Below, piece by piece: positions 22,299-32,225 of a DNA stretch of 64,000 nucleotides. The position numbers and the translations under genes were made by a program. The notes under the pieces were generated by a model that saw only the letters and a program-made list of their open reading frames with translations, did no database searches and was not told where the DNA came from. Origin of the DNA: Catelliglobosispora koreensis DSM 44566 (GTDB lineage: Bacteria > Actinomycetota > Actinomycetes > Mycobacteriales > Micromonosporaceae); the NCBI RefSeq assembly GCF_000379685.1, contig NZ_KB903259.1, positions 1 through 64,000 of the forward strand, given 5' to 3'. How positions within the stretch are numbered: position 1 is the first letter of the stretch; every line of letters starts with the position of its first letter.

Positions 22299-24914
22299 CT
22301 AAGCCCGGCGGAAGCGGGCTAGCCCGAGGAGGCCGAGGCCGGCCACGATGAGCAACCCTCCGGTTTGGAGCATCCCGCTCACAGCTGTTCCCGTGGCCGG
22401 CAGATCAGGCTGCGGCGTGGGCGTTGGCGGCGGCGATGGTGCCTTGTCCTGGTTGACGAACGTGCACGTGACGTCCTGCCCGAACTCCAGCCGCAGTTGC
22501 CCTCCCGGTGTGGCAACCGGTGTCGTGGTTCCCGTCTCTACACACTCGGGCACGCCCACCTGTTCGTAATTGGCCGGCCCACTGTTCTCGGACAAGCTGT
22601 ATAGCAGATGCGGAATAGCCTGGGCGTTGATCACTGACGGCTCTCCGTCGCGGCCGGAAATGGTGGAGCCACCGGTGTCCTTCGTCGCCGGTTCCGCCAC
22701 GAGGATCCAGTCGGCCGGAACGGCTGTGCCGCCGTGGGCGTTGGTGACCGACTTCTTCAGGGTCAGCTTCGGCTTGATGGGCTCGTTCTTGGCCGTACAC
22801 TCCGCCCGGCGTCCAATCTGGACGGTCACGGTGCCGTTGAGGCCGTCGAATTCCGTTGACGTGCTTCCGTCCCGCAACTTCAGCACACAGTGCCAAGTGC
22901 CGGTCGCGGGTGGCGTGATCGTGGCGTCGTCGTCGATCTCCTGGGCATAGCCAGGCACCGTCGTCTCGGCGAGGCTGTAGGTCACCCCAGCGGTAACCAC
23001 GCCGTTGACACCGGTCGGCCCGTTGAGAATCGGCGCGCCTCCGTCAGGCGGGATCGCCTTTAGGGTCCACTCCGTGAGCGCGGCTTGCGGTGGGCCGTAA
23101 GGGTTGACGATTTCCTTGAGCAGCTTCAGCCGCGTCTCGCAGGTGACGGTGTTGAGCACCTCGAAGGTGTTGAGCCCGGCTGCCAAGGTGTGCTCGCCCA
23201 AGTCGCCGCTTTCGGCGTTGGCGCAGCCGACCGGAAGCTCAGTCATGTCAATGGTTTCCGCGATGGTGACGGAATCGCCTTCGACATAACCGCCGTAGGT
23301 CTGCCCCCATTCGGCTGCCGCGTTGCCATCAAGGACGAGGCTGGCCTGAAACTCGGCCGGCTGGCTGCCCTGGTTGTAGTCTGTCCCGTTGATCTTCCAC
23401 TTCTTCTTGACGACCACTTCGGCCGGCGGAAACGGCGCTCTGTTGTAGACGGTGCACGTGACGATGGCGTTGCGCAGGGCATCGACCGTGAAGCCGAGCG
23501 TTCCCACGTTGACAGACGTCACCGGATTTCCGTCGGAGGTGCACGTCGCGTTGCGGCCGCCATCCTGCACGAGGGTGTACCCGGTCTGCTGAGTCTCGGT
23601 GATAGTCACCGGCAGCGAGGACGCCCCGTCGAGATCGGCGGTGAAGCTCAGGGCACCGGAACCGGCGGCGGTCTGGCCGCTGGAGGGTGTCACGTCTGGC
23701 GTGGCGGTGCCGAACGTCCAGCCACCGGCCGGAGTCGCGTCCGCGATGGTTCCCGCCGGCGGGATGACCTTCTTGACCACGCTGACCGTGCCCGCGCACG
23801 TGCGCAGGGCGATCTCGCGGAACACCGCTGCCAGCTCGTCATACCCGGTCTGCACATAGTCTGTTCCCGCGATGGGACCGGAAACCGCCTTGAGGTTGTC
23901 CGGCGCACCGCTGATGCCGTCGCCGACGCCGACCGCGACTACCTTGGTGCCCAGGGCTTTCAGCGCGTTAGCGGAAAAGATACCGTTCTCGATCTCCCGG
24001 AACCGCGTCACGTTGCCTGGTCCGCCCACGGGAGGCGGCCCGTAGAAGGTCGGGTTGCCATCGGTCAGGAACACAACGGCGTCGAAAGTCGTTGGTGCGG
24101 CAGCGATCTGGAACAAGCCGGCGTCCCAGTTCGTCCCGCCACCAGAGCTTAGAGCGTTGATGGCGTTCTTCACCGTCGTCGCTCCAGCGGCGTCGGAAAC
24201 GGCGGTCGGCCCCAGGTTCGCCGCCGCGTTCGTGGCGAAACTATAAAGAGCGATCATCGAGGGCGTACCCGTAAGCGCGTCCACGAACCCGTTCGCCGCT
24301 GTCTTCACGGTCCCCAGGAATGGCGTGATCGAGCCGGAAACGTCCATGAGCAACGCGATGTTGAGCCCACAGTCGCCCGGCAGTGCCGGGTTATCCCGGA
24401 TGTCGGCCATGATGTTGCCGCGTGCTTGCAGGTTGCCGCTGCCCGTGTCGGCCTGGGGAAACGTGTAAGCGACGTTGTTCGAGACGTTGCCAGTGAAGAT
24501 GCCGTTGTAGACCGTTGGTGTGGTGGGGACACCGCCGATGGCTAGTGTCGTGGGGATGCTGTAGCCCGCGGGAGCGGTCCGTTCGACGATCCAGTAGCCG
24601 AGCGTGCCACCGCCCGTGCCTCCGGTCCGGCCGGGAAGGTCCACACTGCACTGTCCACTCGCGGCTGTCGTGCAGCTGCGCACCGCCCCGGGTGAGCCTG
24701 CGGCTGGGGGCGGGCCTGCTTGCGTACCCTCATAAAAATCGAATGTGGCGCCCGCTAGGCCGCTGACGGCCTGCGGCCCTGTTCTGTTGCCGCCCTTGTT
24801 GATGGTCAGGGTGGTGTTGGTCTGGGTCGGAGCCGCTTGTGCCGGATCTATGAATGTCAGCGTGCTCGCGGTCACCAGCGCGACCGTAGCTAACCGCCAG
24901 ATTGATGAAGCCAT
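22299..24914 (-). CDS. LPXTG-anchored surface protein with VWA and DUF5979/SpaA-like repeats
   Basis: An 871-aa cell-wall protein: signal peptide (1-28), a prealbumin-like module (about 30-155), a von Willebrand factor A domain (about 175-370) with MIDAS motif DVSGS and later LTDGNP, then several DUF5979/SpaA-like beta domains (about 375-830). It ends in the sorting signal LPATG (about 838), a hydrophobic helix and RFRRA. A sortase would link it to peptidoglycan. The domain order resembles pilus-tip or adhesin proteins of Gram-positive bacteria. No sortase or pilin gene is adjacent, so it is probably a stand-alone adhesin. Confidence 0.9.
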   Translation of the reverse strand: MASSIWRLATVALVTASTLTFIDPAQAAPTQTNTTLTINKGGNRTGPQAVSGLAGATFDFYEGTQAGPPPAAGSPGAVRSCTTAASGQCSVDLPGRTGGTGGGTLGYWIVERTAPAGYSIPTTLAIGGVPTTPTVYNGIFTGNVSNNVAYTFPQADTGSGNLQARGNIMADIRDNPALPGDCGLNIALLMDVSGSITPFLGTVKTAANGFVDALTGTPSMIALYSFATNAAANLGPTAVSDAAGATTVKNAINALSSGGGTNWDAGLFQIAAAPTTFDAVVFLTDGNPTFYGPPPVGGPGNVTRFREIENGIFSANALKALGTKVVAVGVGDGISGAPDNLKAVSGPIAGTDYVQTGYDELAAVFREIALRTCAGTVSVVKKVIPPAGTIADATPAGGWTFGTATPDVTPSSGQTAAGSGALSFTADLDGASSLPVTITETQQTGYTLVQDGGRNATCTSDGNPVTSVNVGTLGFTVDALRNAIVTCTVYNRAPFPPAEVVVKKKWKINGTDYNQGSQPAEFQASLVLDGNAAAEWGQTYGGYVEGDSVTIAETIDMTELPVGCANAESGDLGEHTLAAGLNTFEVLNTVTCETRLKLLKEIVNPYGPPQAALTEWTLKAIPPDGGAPILNGPTGVNGVVTAGVTYSLAETTVPGYAQEIDDDATITPPATGTWHCVLKLRDGSTSTEFDGLNGTVTVQIGRRAECTAKNEPIKPKLTLKKSVTNAHGGTAVPADWILVAEPATKDTGGSTISGRDGEPSVINAQAIPHLLYSLSENSGPANYEQVGVPECVETGTTTPVATPGGQLRLEFGQDVTCTFVNQDKAPSPPPTPTPQPDLPATGTAVSGMLQTGGLLIVAGLGLLGLARFRRA

Positions 24915-24974
24915 GTCCGCCAGTTTGCGGCCACTGTGCGTAGTTATCGTGCTACGACGCGTTAACTTAGCGAT

Positions 24975-26177
24975 ATGTCATCCGCCGCTTCGCTGCTCAT
25001 GGTGCTCGTCTTAGCTTTCGTGGCCCCGCTCCTGTCGGACCTCATCCGGCGGGTGATCGTCCCGGTCGCTGTCGTCGAAGTATTGCTGGGCATCGCCTTT
25101 GGGCCGCAGGGATTCGGGCTGATCAAACTGGATCCTGTCGTGATGGCCCTGTCGACGTTCGGGCTGCTGTTCTTGTTCTTCCTAGCCGGTCTAGAGGTGG
25201 ACTTCGACAAGATCGCCGGGCGGCCGCTGCGGATGGCGGGGCTTGGCTGGGTCATCTCTTTCGCGCTCGCCTTGGTAGCAGCAGCTTTGCTTCACGCGGT
25301 GGGCCTGCGAGCGGCGATCCTGTTCGCAGGGCTGGCCATGTGCACGACAGCTCTGGGCACGCTCTTGCCGATCCTCGGCGACACCGGCCAAGGCGACTCC
25401 GCGCTCGGCCGTTACGTGATGGCGGCTGGCGCGGTCGGTGAGTTCGTGCCGATCGTGCTTTACGCGGTTCTGCTCAACCCGCATGGCAAACCGCTGAGTG
25501 CCGTGATCGCGCTCAATCTGTTCGTCATCATCGTCCTGTTTGGACTGTGGGCGGCCCGCAGGTGGAATCCAGAGAACCTGACCCGGGTCATCCGCGACAC
25601 CATGCACACGTCAGGTCAGGTCGCCGTGCGGCTTTCCATGGTGCTGCTCGCGGGCTCGGCCTTCGTCGCGGTGCGCTTTGGCCTCGAGTCGTTGCTCGGA
25701 GCGTTCGCCGCAGGCGTGCTGGTGGCGCAAGTGTTGCGCCGCATAGACAAACCGGCTGAGGTCAAAGCGGTCTTCACCAAATATGAAGCCGTCGGCTTTG
25801 GACTGCTGATCCCGTTCTACTTCATCATCACCGGCGCGAAGTTCGACCTCAACGCGCTGCTGGCCTCACCATGGCTGTTCGCGTTGGCAGGGCTGTTCGT
25901 GGTGCTGTTCTTCGTCATCCGCGGCTTGCCCACCGCGCTGCTCGCCCGCGCCGATGTCGGCGGGTCCGTGCGGCCGCTCGGACTGCTTGTGGCCACACAG
26001 CTTCCGCTTGTTGTCACCATCACCGATGAGGCGGTGAAAGACGGTCACATGTCACCGGGCGTCGCCTCCGCCATGGTGGGCGCCGCGATGCTCAGTGTGC
26101 TGCTGTTCCCGACGCTCGCCCTAAGCCGTGGCCGTCAGCTGGCCTCGGCCCCGGCTGGCCTGGACGGGCGCAGATAG
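24975..26177 (+). CDS. Cation:proton antiporter (CPA2 type)
   Basis: A 400-aa integral membrane protein with about 12 hydrophobic helices, of the Na+/H+ or K+/H+ exchanger (KefB/NapA-like) superfamily. Family signs are the N-terminal VVEVLLGIAFGPQGFGLI, FLFFLAGLEVDFDKI and the later FGLLIPFYFIITGAKFDL. No TrkA-N or TrkA-C domain is attached, so it is the transporter unit alone. Divergent from the surface protein across 60 bases; its last 43 bases overlap the convergent membrane-protein gene. Confidence 0.92.
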   Translation: MSSAASLLMVLVLAFVAPLLSDLIRRVIVPVAVVEVLLGIAFGPQGFGLIKLDPVVMALSTFGLLFLFFLAGLEVDFDKIAGRPLRMAGLGWVISFALALVAAALLHAVGLRAAILFAGLAMCTTALGTLLPILGDTGQGDSALGRYVMAAGAVGEFVPIVLYAVLLNPHGKPLSAVIALNLFVIIVLFGLWAARRWNPENLTRVIRDTMHTSGQVAVRLSMVLLAGSAFVAVRFGLESLLGAFAAGVLVAQVLRRIDKPAEVKAVFTKYEAVGFGLLIPFYFIITGAKFDLNALLASPWLFALAGLFVVLFFVIRGLPTALLARADVGGSVRPLGLLVATQLPLVVTITDEAVKDGHMSPGVASAMVGAAMLSVLLFPTLALSRGRQLASAPAGLDGRR

Positions 26178-27067
26178 CGGTAAAGCCACGTCAGGCCGGC
26201 GACGATGAGAGCGATGCCAAGGGCCCAGCGGATGTCCGTCCGCAGCGGGCCAACGAGCGTGTCATAGACGGTGCCTGCGGTGTTGGGCGCCACGATTGCG
26301 CGTGCCGCGTACGTCGCCGCGCCAAGCAGGATCATGGCGACGACGATGCCGAGCGCGGTGATCAGGAGGGTCCGCAAGCGGTTGGGGGACAGGAGAAGGG
26401 CGATCAGCAGCAGCACGGCAGCGAGCACGGGAACCGCCCACCGCAGCACTTGAAAGATGCCGAACCATTGCTGTGCCTTGCCGATCGAGGGCGATGTCAC
26501 GACGGTGTATTGCGTTTGGACGGCTGGAATCCGTTCCGCGAGCTGAAAGCCCGCCGCGACAAGACGGTTCTTGGCTGCCGCCACGATCGGCCCGATGTCG
26601 ATGGTGATGCTGTCCCCGCTGGTGCCGACAATCCCACGCTCACCCTGTCCGGTCAGGACGGCCAAGAATCCAGCGTGCGCCGCCCGGTTGGCGTCGGTCC
26701 AGATCTGCGCGAACGTGCCGCTGGACACCACGCTCTGCACGGTGTTCTGCACGAAAGTCTGCAGGGCGCTTTCGATCGGGCCTTCTAAGGCGAGCAGCCC
26801 CCTCGTCGCCGTGGGCGGAAGGTCAGCGGTCATCGAGGTGAGCAATGAGGACAGGTCGAGGTGGCTCATCACCTCAGTGGTCACCCGGGTCGTGACAGCG
26901 GTCTGCACGTCGGGGTCGCCGGCCAGTGGTGCGACGGTCGCCACGTAGCGGTCAGCGTTGAGCACGTCGCGATTGACCCACACGAGCAGGACGGACGGAA
27001 TGGCGAGCACAGCCACTAGCACCGCGAGGACGGTCGCGGTTACGGTCCGCCCGGTCGATTTACTCAT
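26135..27067 (-). CDS. Conserved actinobacterial membrane protein
   Basis: A 310-aa protein with an N-terminal transmembrane helix (about 10-30), an extracytoplasmic region of roughly 170 residues rich in small and hydrophobic residues (including ALQTFVQNTVQSVVSSGTFA), and three C-terminal transmembrane helices (about 205-227, 233-258, 283-303). This layout is common in actinobacteria but has no assigned role. Its 3' end overlaps the antiporter gene by 43 bases on the opposite strand. Confidence 0.8.
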   Translation of the reverse strand: MSKSTGRTVTATVLAVLVAVLAIPSVLLVWVNRDVLNADRYVATVAPLAGDPDVQTAVTTRVTTEVMSHLDLSSLLTSMTADLPPTATRGLLALEGPIESALQTFVQNTVQSVVSSGTFAQIWTDANRAAHAGFLAVLTGQGERGIVGTSGDSITIDIGPIVAAAKNRLVAAGFQLAERIPAVQTQYTVVTSPSIGKAQQWFGIFQVLRWAVPVLAAVLLLIALLLSPNRLRTLLITALGIVVAMILLGAATYAARAIVAPNTAGTVYDTLVGPLRTDIRWALGIALIVAGLTWLYRYLRPSRPAGAEAS

Positions 27068-27135
27068 ATTTCTACCTTAGGAACAAAAACCGCATAGCCT
27101 GGCGAAAGTAGCACTTAATCGTGGAGGTGTGGCGA

Positions 27136-27750
27136 ATGAGCCAGACAGCGGCACAGGTAGGTGAGCCAGAGCGCGAAGCCGGAAAGTGGTGGTGGGTATT
27201 CCTTGTCACCGGTGTGCTCTGGTTGATCATCTCCCTCATCATCCTGAGGTTCGACACGACTTCGATCGTCACGATCGGTGTCCTTGTTGGAGCGGTGATT
27301 CTTGCGGCTGGAGTCAACGAGTTCATCACCGGGGCCCTGACCAAGTCAGGCTGGCGCTGGCTGAACTTCGTGCTTGGCGCGATCTTCGTGGTGTTCGGAA
27401 CGATCGCGATGTTCAGCCCCGGCCGCACGTTCTGGGCGATGGCCGCGATCATCGGCTGGTTCCTGCTGTTCAAGGGCACCTTCGACATCGTCATGGCGTT
27501 CGTGACGAAGCACGAGAACGAACTGTGGTGGCTGCTGCTCGGCGTCGGGATCATCGAGCTGCTGCTCGCGTTCTGGGCCGCCGGCGGGTTTGGCCGCAAG
27601 GTCCTGCTGCTCGTGGTCTGGGCGGCGGCGGCCGCGCTAGCCCGGGGCATCACCGAGATCATCACAGCGTTCCGGCTTCGCAAGCTTCACAAGGGCAGTG
27701 AGGTCCCGCCCGCGGCACCGACCGGCCGGATGACGCCGGCCGCTATCTAA
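27136..27750 (+). CDS. HdeD/DUF308-family membrane protein
   Basis: A 204-aa protein with six hydrophobic helices arranged in pairs (WWWVFLVTGVLWLIISLIIL; LGAIFVVFGTIAMF; LLGVGIIELLLAFWAAG), the pattern of HdeD-like DUF308 proteins, which are linked to acid resistance in enteric bacteria. The role in actinobacteria is not known. GGAGG (27123-27127) is 8 bases before ATG 27136, which decides the start over GTG 27121. Confidence 0.88.
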   Translation: MSQTAAQVGEPEREAGKWWWVFLVTGVLWLIISLIILRFDTTSIVTIGVLVGAVILAAGVNEFITGALTKSGWRWLNFVLGAIFVVFGTIAMFSPGRTFWAMAAIIGWFLLFKGTFDIVMAFVTKHENELWWLLLGVGIIELLLAFWAAGGFGRKVLLLVVWAAAAALARGITEIITAFRLRKLHKGSEVPPAAPTGRMTPAAI

Positions 27751-27770
27751 AGCGGACTGTCCCAAGGACA

Positions 27771-27801
27771 CGAAGGCACCGGGAAGGCCCCGGTGCCTTC
27801 G
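27771..27801 (+). terminator. Intrinsic terminator after the HdeD-like gene
   Basis: A perfect 13-bp stem (27771-27783 with 27789-27801) and a 5-base loop, 20 bases after the stop codon. Confidence 0.8.
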
Positions 27802-27903
27802 TAACATTCCGTTAATCCTACCTTGCACATAGGATATATATGCTTTTCCCATGAGCATCACCAAGCCGGATTGCCGGTCAAGTGACTGTCCGAAAACGAC
27901 AAA

Positions 27904-27924
27904 AGGCCCCGCCGTGCGGGGCCT
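27904..27924 (-). terminator. Terminator of the minus-strand HTH gene
   Basis: AGGCCCCG (27904-27911) pairs with CGGGGCCT (27917-27924); on the minus strand TTTT follows at once. It lies 28 bases past the stop of the HTH gene. The gap 27802-27951 otherwise holds only an AT-rich patch. Confidence 0.75.
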
Positions 27925-27951
27925 CATGTTATCCGTCGCGAAAGGACGCCA

Positions 27952-28857
27952 CTATGCCATTGCTTCCTCGCCCTCCATGGCCTGCTCGTCGATCCTGTCG
28001 TGATCGTCAGCCCGGTGCGGCTCGTCATCGTCGAACGTGACGTCTTGGGTGAACGGGATGGGCTCGCGCGGCCGGATGATCGGGTAGAGCGCCGTCGCCT
28101 CGTTGGAGTTGGCCACGTGGCTGCGCAGCTCTTCCATCGCCGCTTCGCTGACGGAGGCCTCGGCCTGCTCCAGCTTTTCGACGATCTGGGCGGACATCTT
28201 GCGAGTGAGCGTGGCCCGGCTGGTTTTGACACTGTCTTCGGGCTCGAGCTGAGCGTCGCGTTCCTCGGTTAGCGAACGGCCCCATAGGCTCGCCGCCGCG
28301 GCGATGACCACGATCTCGGCCACGTTGAGCTTCTTGGCCAGCTTGGCTTCGGCTTCGCCGGCGCCCTCTTCGGCTCGCTTGAGTGCCCGGACGTCGACGT
28401 CGCCAAGGCCAGCCCGGGTGATCTCACGCATCTTCTCGGCAGCCTGAACCACGGGCGACGGTGCCGCCGCGTCAGCGTCGGCCGGGTCCGGCAGGTCGAG
28501 ATCGAGGAAAGGCCTCCGGAACGGCGTCGCTGTGATGACTTCCCGCAGGTAGGACGGGCTAAGTGAGGTGCCCGGCACCGGTTCGCCGAGGTGGATGGAC
28601 GCGTCCCCGAGGAAGAGATCAGACAGGCTGATCCGGTGCCCGAGGGCGCTGCTCAGCACGAAGGGCAACGCAATGAGCTGCTCGGCGGTGAGAGCTTTCT
28701 GCCCCTTCTCGACACCAGTCACCCAGGCTGGAGTCCAGGACAAGCCAAAGTTCGTGGCAGCCCTGGCAATATCTTCGGGCCCGACGCCAGCGGTAGCAGA
28801 GCGAAGCCTTTGAATATTTGCGGCTATGAGTTCGCGCAGGTTCTTCGGGTGGTTCAC
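27952..28857 (-). CDS. XRE-like helix-turn-helix protein
   Basis: A 301-aa protein with an N-terminal XRE/Cro-type helix-turn-helix (about 7-66: IQRLRSATAGVGPEDIARAA, WVTGVEKGQKALTAEQL) and a long acidic C-terminal part with alanine/glutamate-rich helices (about 130-240). It resembles the large family of orphan actinobacterial XRE regulators. It is monocistronic, with its own terminator. The effector or partner is unknown. Full 5' and 3' context looks intact. Confidence 0.8.
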   Translation of the reverse strand: MNHPKNLRELIAANIQRLRSATAGVGPEDIARAATNFGLSWTPAWVTGVEKGQKALTAEQLIALPFVLSSALGHRISLSDLFLGDASIHLGEPVPGTSLSPSYLREVITATPFRRPFLDLDLPDPADADAAAPSPVVQAAEKMREITRAGLGDVDVRALKRAEEGAGEAEAKLAKKLNVAEIVVIAAAASLWGRSLTEERDAQLEPEDSVKTSRATLTRKMSAQIVEKLEQAEASVSEAAMEELRSHVANSNEATALYPIIRPREPIPFTQDVTFDDDEPHRADDHDRIDEQAMEGEEAMA

Positions 28858-28908
28858 GTCTGGACGCTACCGAGTGACAGCGTGTCAAATCAATGTCAGT
28901 TTTCCTAC

Positions 28909-29520
28909 CTAGATCCGTTTGCGCAGCACAAGCGTCCGTTTGGATGAGGTGTCTTCTACGTCACGATTCACTGGCACATCGTAATCAGCGACTACCTCGA
29001 ATCCTTCTTTTGGTGCATATGCCCGCCCGGGATCGCCGACAAGCACCAGACTCACCGCACTTCGGTCCAAGAACGCCAGAATCCGCTCTGACATCTCCCG
29101 GCTATAGAAGATGTCACCCGCGAGAATGACGTCGGCGTCCGAAGTGGACCCGAGGAGATCACCGAGCTCGAACTTGACCTCCACGCCGTTGGCCTTCGCG
29201 TTGACCGTGGTCGCGCTTTCGGCGTACCCATCGATGTCATTTGCGGTGACCGAAGCGGCGCCGGACCTGGCCGCGGCGATGGCCACGAGCCCGGATCCGG
29301 AGGCTAGATCGAGCACCCGCTGGCCGGCCACCAAGGCGGGGTTATCCAGGACATAGCGGGCGAGCGCCTGGCCCCCAGCCCACGCGAAGGCCCAGAACGG
29401 CGGCGCCTCGAGTTCGGATTTCTCCCAGATCGGGACGACCTCGTCAGCCAAGTGCAGCTGGATCTCCGGAACGAACGGCAACTGCGTCAACTTGGTATGA
29501 CTAAGCACGAATGTGTGCAT
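28909..29520 (-). CDS. Class I SAM methyltransferase (ETFB/PrmA-like)
   Basis: A 203-aa methyltransferase. The SAM-binding motif I is VLDLASGSGLVAIAAA, followed by the acidic end of beta 2 in ASVTANDIDGYA, and DVILAGDIFYS. The WAFAWAGGQALARYVLDNP segment is typical of the METTL20/ETF-beta lysine methyltransferase-like group. The protein substrate is not known in actinobacteria. ATG 29520 is chosen since upstream codons show no homology. Confidence 0.87.
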   Translation of the reverse strand: MHTFVLSHTKLTQLPFVPEIQLHLADEVVPIWEKSELEAPPFWAFAWAGGQALARYVLDNPALVAGQRVLDLASGSGLVAIAAARSGAASVTANDIDGYAESATTVNAKANGVEVKFELGDLLGSTSDADVILAGDIFYSREMSERILAFLDRSAVSLVLVGDPGRAYAPKEGFEVVADYDVPVNRDVEDTSSKRTLVLRKRI

Positions 29521-29654
29521 GGAAACGCTCCCGGGAAAAGGTACGAACAGCTCAGGTGCCAATTAGTGTGCCAAACCTCACGAGCTCTAACGCCGAACCT
29601 AAGCGAGCGTTTAGCTTTCGCGAAACACTGGAAAAGCGGAAGCGGAGGTGCTCG

Positions 29655-32216
29655 ATGACGAAGTATGTGTACGACTTCTCCGAGGGTCACAAGGGTCTCA
29701 AGGACCTGCTCGGTGGCAAGGGCGCGAACCTGGCCGAGATGGTCCGCCTTGGACTGCCAGTTCCCCCAGGTTTCATCATCACCACCGAGGCGTGCCGGAC
29801 TTATCTGCACGATGGTAAGCCGCCCGTCTCGCTGGAGTCCGAGGTGGACGAGCACCTGTCCGCGCTTGAGCGCAGCATGGGCCGCAAACTGGGCGACCCG
29901 CAAGATCCGTTGCTGGTGTCGGTGCGCTCGGGCGCGAAGTTCTCGATGCCCGGCATGATGGAGACGGTGCTCAATGTCGGCCTGACCGATGAGTCGGTGC
30001 GGGGATTGGCCCGCGTGAGCGGCAACGAGCGCTTCGCGTGGGACTCCTACCGCAGGCTCATTCAGATGTTCGGCAAGACGGTGTGCGGGGTGCCGGAGTT
30101 TCCGGCGATGGACGATCCGCGCGAGGCCGTCACCGAGTACAAGCGGATCTTTCGTGAGCACACCGGGCGTGACTTCCCGCAGGACCCCCGCGAGCAGATG
30201 GAGATGGCGATCTCTGCCGTCTTCGACTCGTGGAACACCGAGCGTGCCGTCATCTACCGGCGCCAGGAGCGCATCCCCGCCGATCTCGGCACCGCGGTGA
30301 GCATCGTCGCGATGGTGTTCGGAAACCTCAGCGACGACTCGGGCACCGGCGTGGCGTTCACGCGTGACCCCGCGACCGGGCAGAAGGGCGTTTACGGCGA
30401 CTACCTGGCCAACGCGCAGGGCGAGGATGTCGTGGCCGGCATCCGCAATACCGTTGCGCTAGACCAGATGCCCGCCGCTTGCTACACCGAGCTGCGCTCC
30501 ATCATGTCCACATTGGAGAATCACTACCGCGATCTTTGCGACATCGAGTTCACCGTCGAGCGCGGCAAGCTCTGGATGCTGCAGACCCGCGTGGGCAAGC
30601 GAACCGCCGCCGCCGCGTTCACCATCGCGTGCCAGCTGGTTGACGAGGGCATCATCACGCTCGATGAGGCACTGTCGCGAGTGACCGGGGCCCGGCTGGC
30701 CCAGCTGATGTTCCCCACGTTCGACATGTCGTCGGACCCGTCACCCATAGCGTCTGGCGTTCCGGCTTCACCCGGGGCCGCGGTGGGCAAGGCCGTGTTC
30801 ACGTCACAGGCCGCGGTCGCCGCTAAAGAGCCAGTCATCCTGGTACGCCGTGAGACCAACCCCGATGACCTGCCTGGAATGATTGCGGCCCAGGGGATTC
30901 TCACCTCCCGGGGCGGCAAGACGTCACACGCCGCGGTGGTGGCGCGGGGCATGGGCAAGACCTGCGTGTGTGGCGCTGACGCGATGCAGGTCGGGCCAAC
31001 CTCGTTCACCGCCAACGGTGTCACCGTGAACGAGGGTGACGTCATCTCCATCGACGGCACGACGGGCGCCGTTTACGTTGGTGCGATTCCGGTTTCAGCG
31101 TCGGAAGTCGTGCAGTACTTCGAGGGAACGCTGGAGCCCACGGCCACTCCGCTCGTGGCGGCGGTCGACCGGCTGATGACCCACGCGGACAGCCGGCGTC
31201 GGCTAGCCGTGCGCACCAACGCCGACAACGGCGAGGACGCGGCGCGGGCGCGGCGCTTTGGGGCGCAAGGGATTGGGCTGACGCGCACGGAACACATGTT
31301 CCTTGGTGAGCGCCGCGAGATGGTGGAGCGGCTGGTCCTGGCGACCTCACCGGCTGAGCAACGGCGGGCGCTTGAAGAGCTGCTTCCGTTGCAGCGCGAC
31401 GACTTCGTGTCGATCTTTAAGGCGATGGGACCGCTGCCGGTGACGATCCGGCTCATCGACCCGCCGCTGCACGAATTCCTTCCCCCGCTTGAGGAACTGG
31501 CCGTCAAGGCGGCTCTTGGGGAGGCGTCGGAGCACGAGAAGGAACTGCTGAGCGCGGTCCGCCGGATGCACGAGCAGAACCCGATGCTCGGGCTGCGCGG
31601 CGTTCGTCTCGGGCTCGTCATCCCTGGCCTGTTCGAGATGCAGGTGCGGGCGATCGCCCAGGCGGTCCGCCAGGTGCCGGGCGCTCAGCCGGAAATCATG
31701 GTGCCCTTGGTGGGCGCGGTTCAGGAGCTCGAAGCCGTGCGCGCGGCGGCGATCTCGATCCTCGTGGACGAAGGCGCGCCCAACCTGCCGATCGGCACGA
31801 TGATCGAGGTGCCCCGGGCGGCGCTGACCGCCGGGCAGATCGCTCAGGCGGCCGACTTCTTCTCCTTCGGCACCAACGATCTGACCCAGATGGGCTGGGG
31901 CTTCTCGCGCGACGACGTGGAGGGCTCGTTCTTCAGCCGCTATCTGGAGCTGGGCATTTTCGGCGTCTCTCCATTTGAGACACTCGACAACGAGGGGATC
32001 GGCCGGCTAGTCAAGATCGCGGTCGAGGAAGGCCGGGCAGCCAAGCCTGACTTGAAGATCGGGGTCTGTGGCGAGCACGGTGGCGACCCGGCATCGGTGC
32101 ATTTCTTCCACGCGTCCGGATTGGACTACGTGTCGTGTTCACCCTTCCGGGTCCCGGTCGCCCGACTGGAAGCTGGCCGCGCTGTCCTTCTGGCGGAAGG
32201 CAATGTAGACGAATAG
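29655..32216 (+). CDS. ppdK: Pyruvate, phosphate dikinase
   Basis: An 853-aa cytoplasmic enzyme interconverting pyruvate, ATP and phosphate with phosphoenolpyruvate, AMP and pyrophosphate. The ATP-grasp N-terminal part (GGKGANLAEM, SVRSGAKFSMPGMMETVLNVG), the swivelling domain with phospho-accepting His425 in GGKTSHAAVVARG, and the PEP/pyruvate barrel with Cys805 in GVCGEHGGDP are all present. Length is normal. GGAGG (29644-29648) precedes ATG 29655. The VOC, dgt and dnaG genes follow on the same strand. Confidence 0.96.
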   Translation: MTKYVYDFSEGHKGLKDLLGGKGANLAEMVRLGLPVPPGFIITTEACRTYLHDGKPPVSLESEVDEHLSALERSMGRKLGDPQDPLLVSVRSGAKFSMPGMMETVLNVGLTDESVRGLARVSGNERFAWDSYRRLIQMFGKTVCGVPEFPAMDDPREAVTEYKRIFREHTGRDFPQDPREQMEMAISAVFDSWNTERAVIYRRQERIPADLGTAVSIVAMVFGNLSDDSGTGVAFTRDPATGQKGVYGDYLANAQGEDVVAGIRNTVALDQMPAACYTELRSIMSTLENHYRDLCDIEFTVERGKLWMLQTRVGKRTAAAAFTIACQLVDEGIITLDEALSRVTGARLAQLMFPTFDMSSDPSPIASGVPASPGAAVGKAVFTSQAAVAAKEPVILVRRETNPDDLPGMIAAQGILTSRGGKTSHAAVVARGMGKTCVCGADAMQVGPTSFTANGVTVNEGDVISIDGTTGAVYVGAIPVSASEVVQYFEGTLEPTATPLVAAVDRLMTHADSRRRLAVRTNADNGEDAARARRFGAQGIGLTRTEHMFLGERREMVERLVLATSPAEQRRALEELLPLQRDDFVSIFKAMGPLPVTIRLIDPPLHEFLPPLEELAVKAALGEASEHEKELLSAVRRMHEQNPMLGLRGVRLGLVIPGLFEMQVRAIAQAVRQVPGAQPEIMVPLVGAVQELEAVRAAAISILVDEGAPNLPIGTMIEVPRAALTAGQIAQAADFFSFGTNDLTQMGWGFSRDDVEGSFFSRYLELGIFGVSPFETLDNEGIGRLVKIAVEEGRAAKPDLKIGVCGEHGGDPASVHFFHASGLDYVSCSPFRVPVARLEAGRAVLLAEGNVDE

Positions 32217-32225
32217 GCTTCATCA

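Noticed and set aside
22299-24914. Repeated beta domains considered as a tandem DNA repeat
   Set aside because: Similarity is at protein-fold level only; no DNA-level tandem repeat or CRISPR-like spacing is seen.
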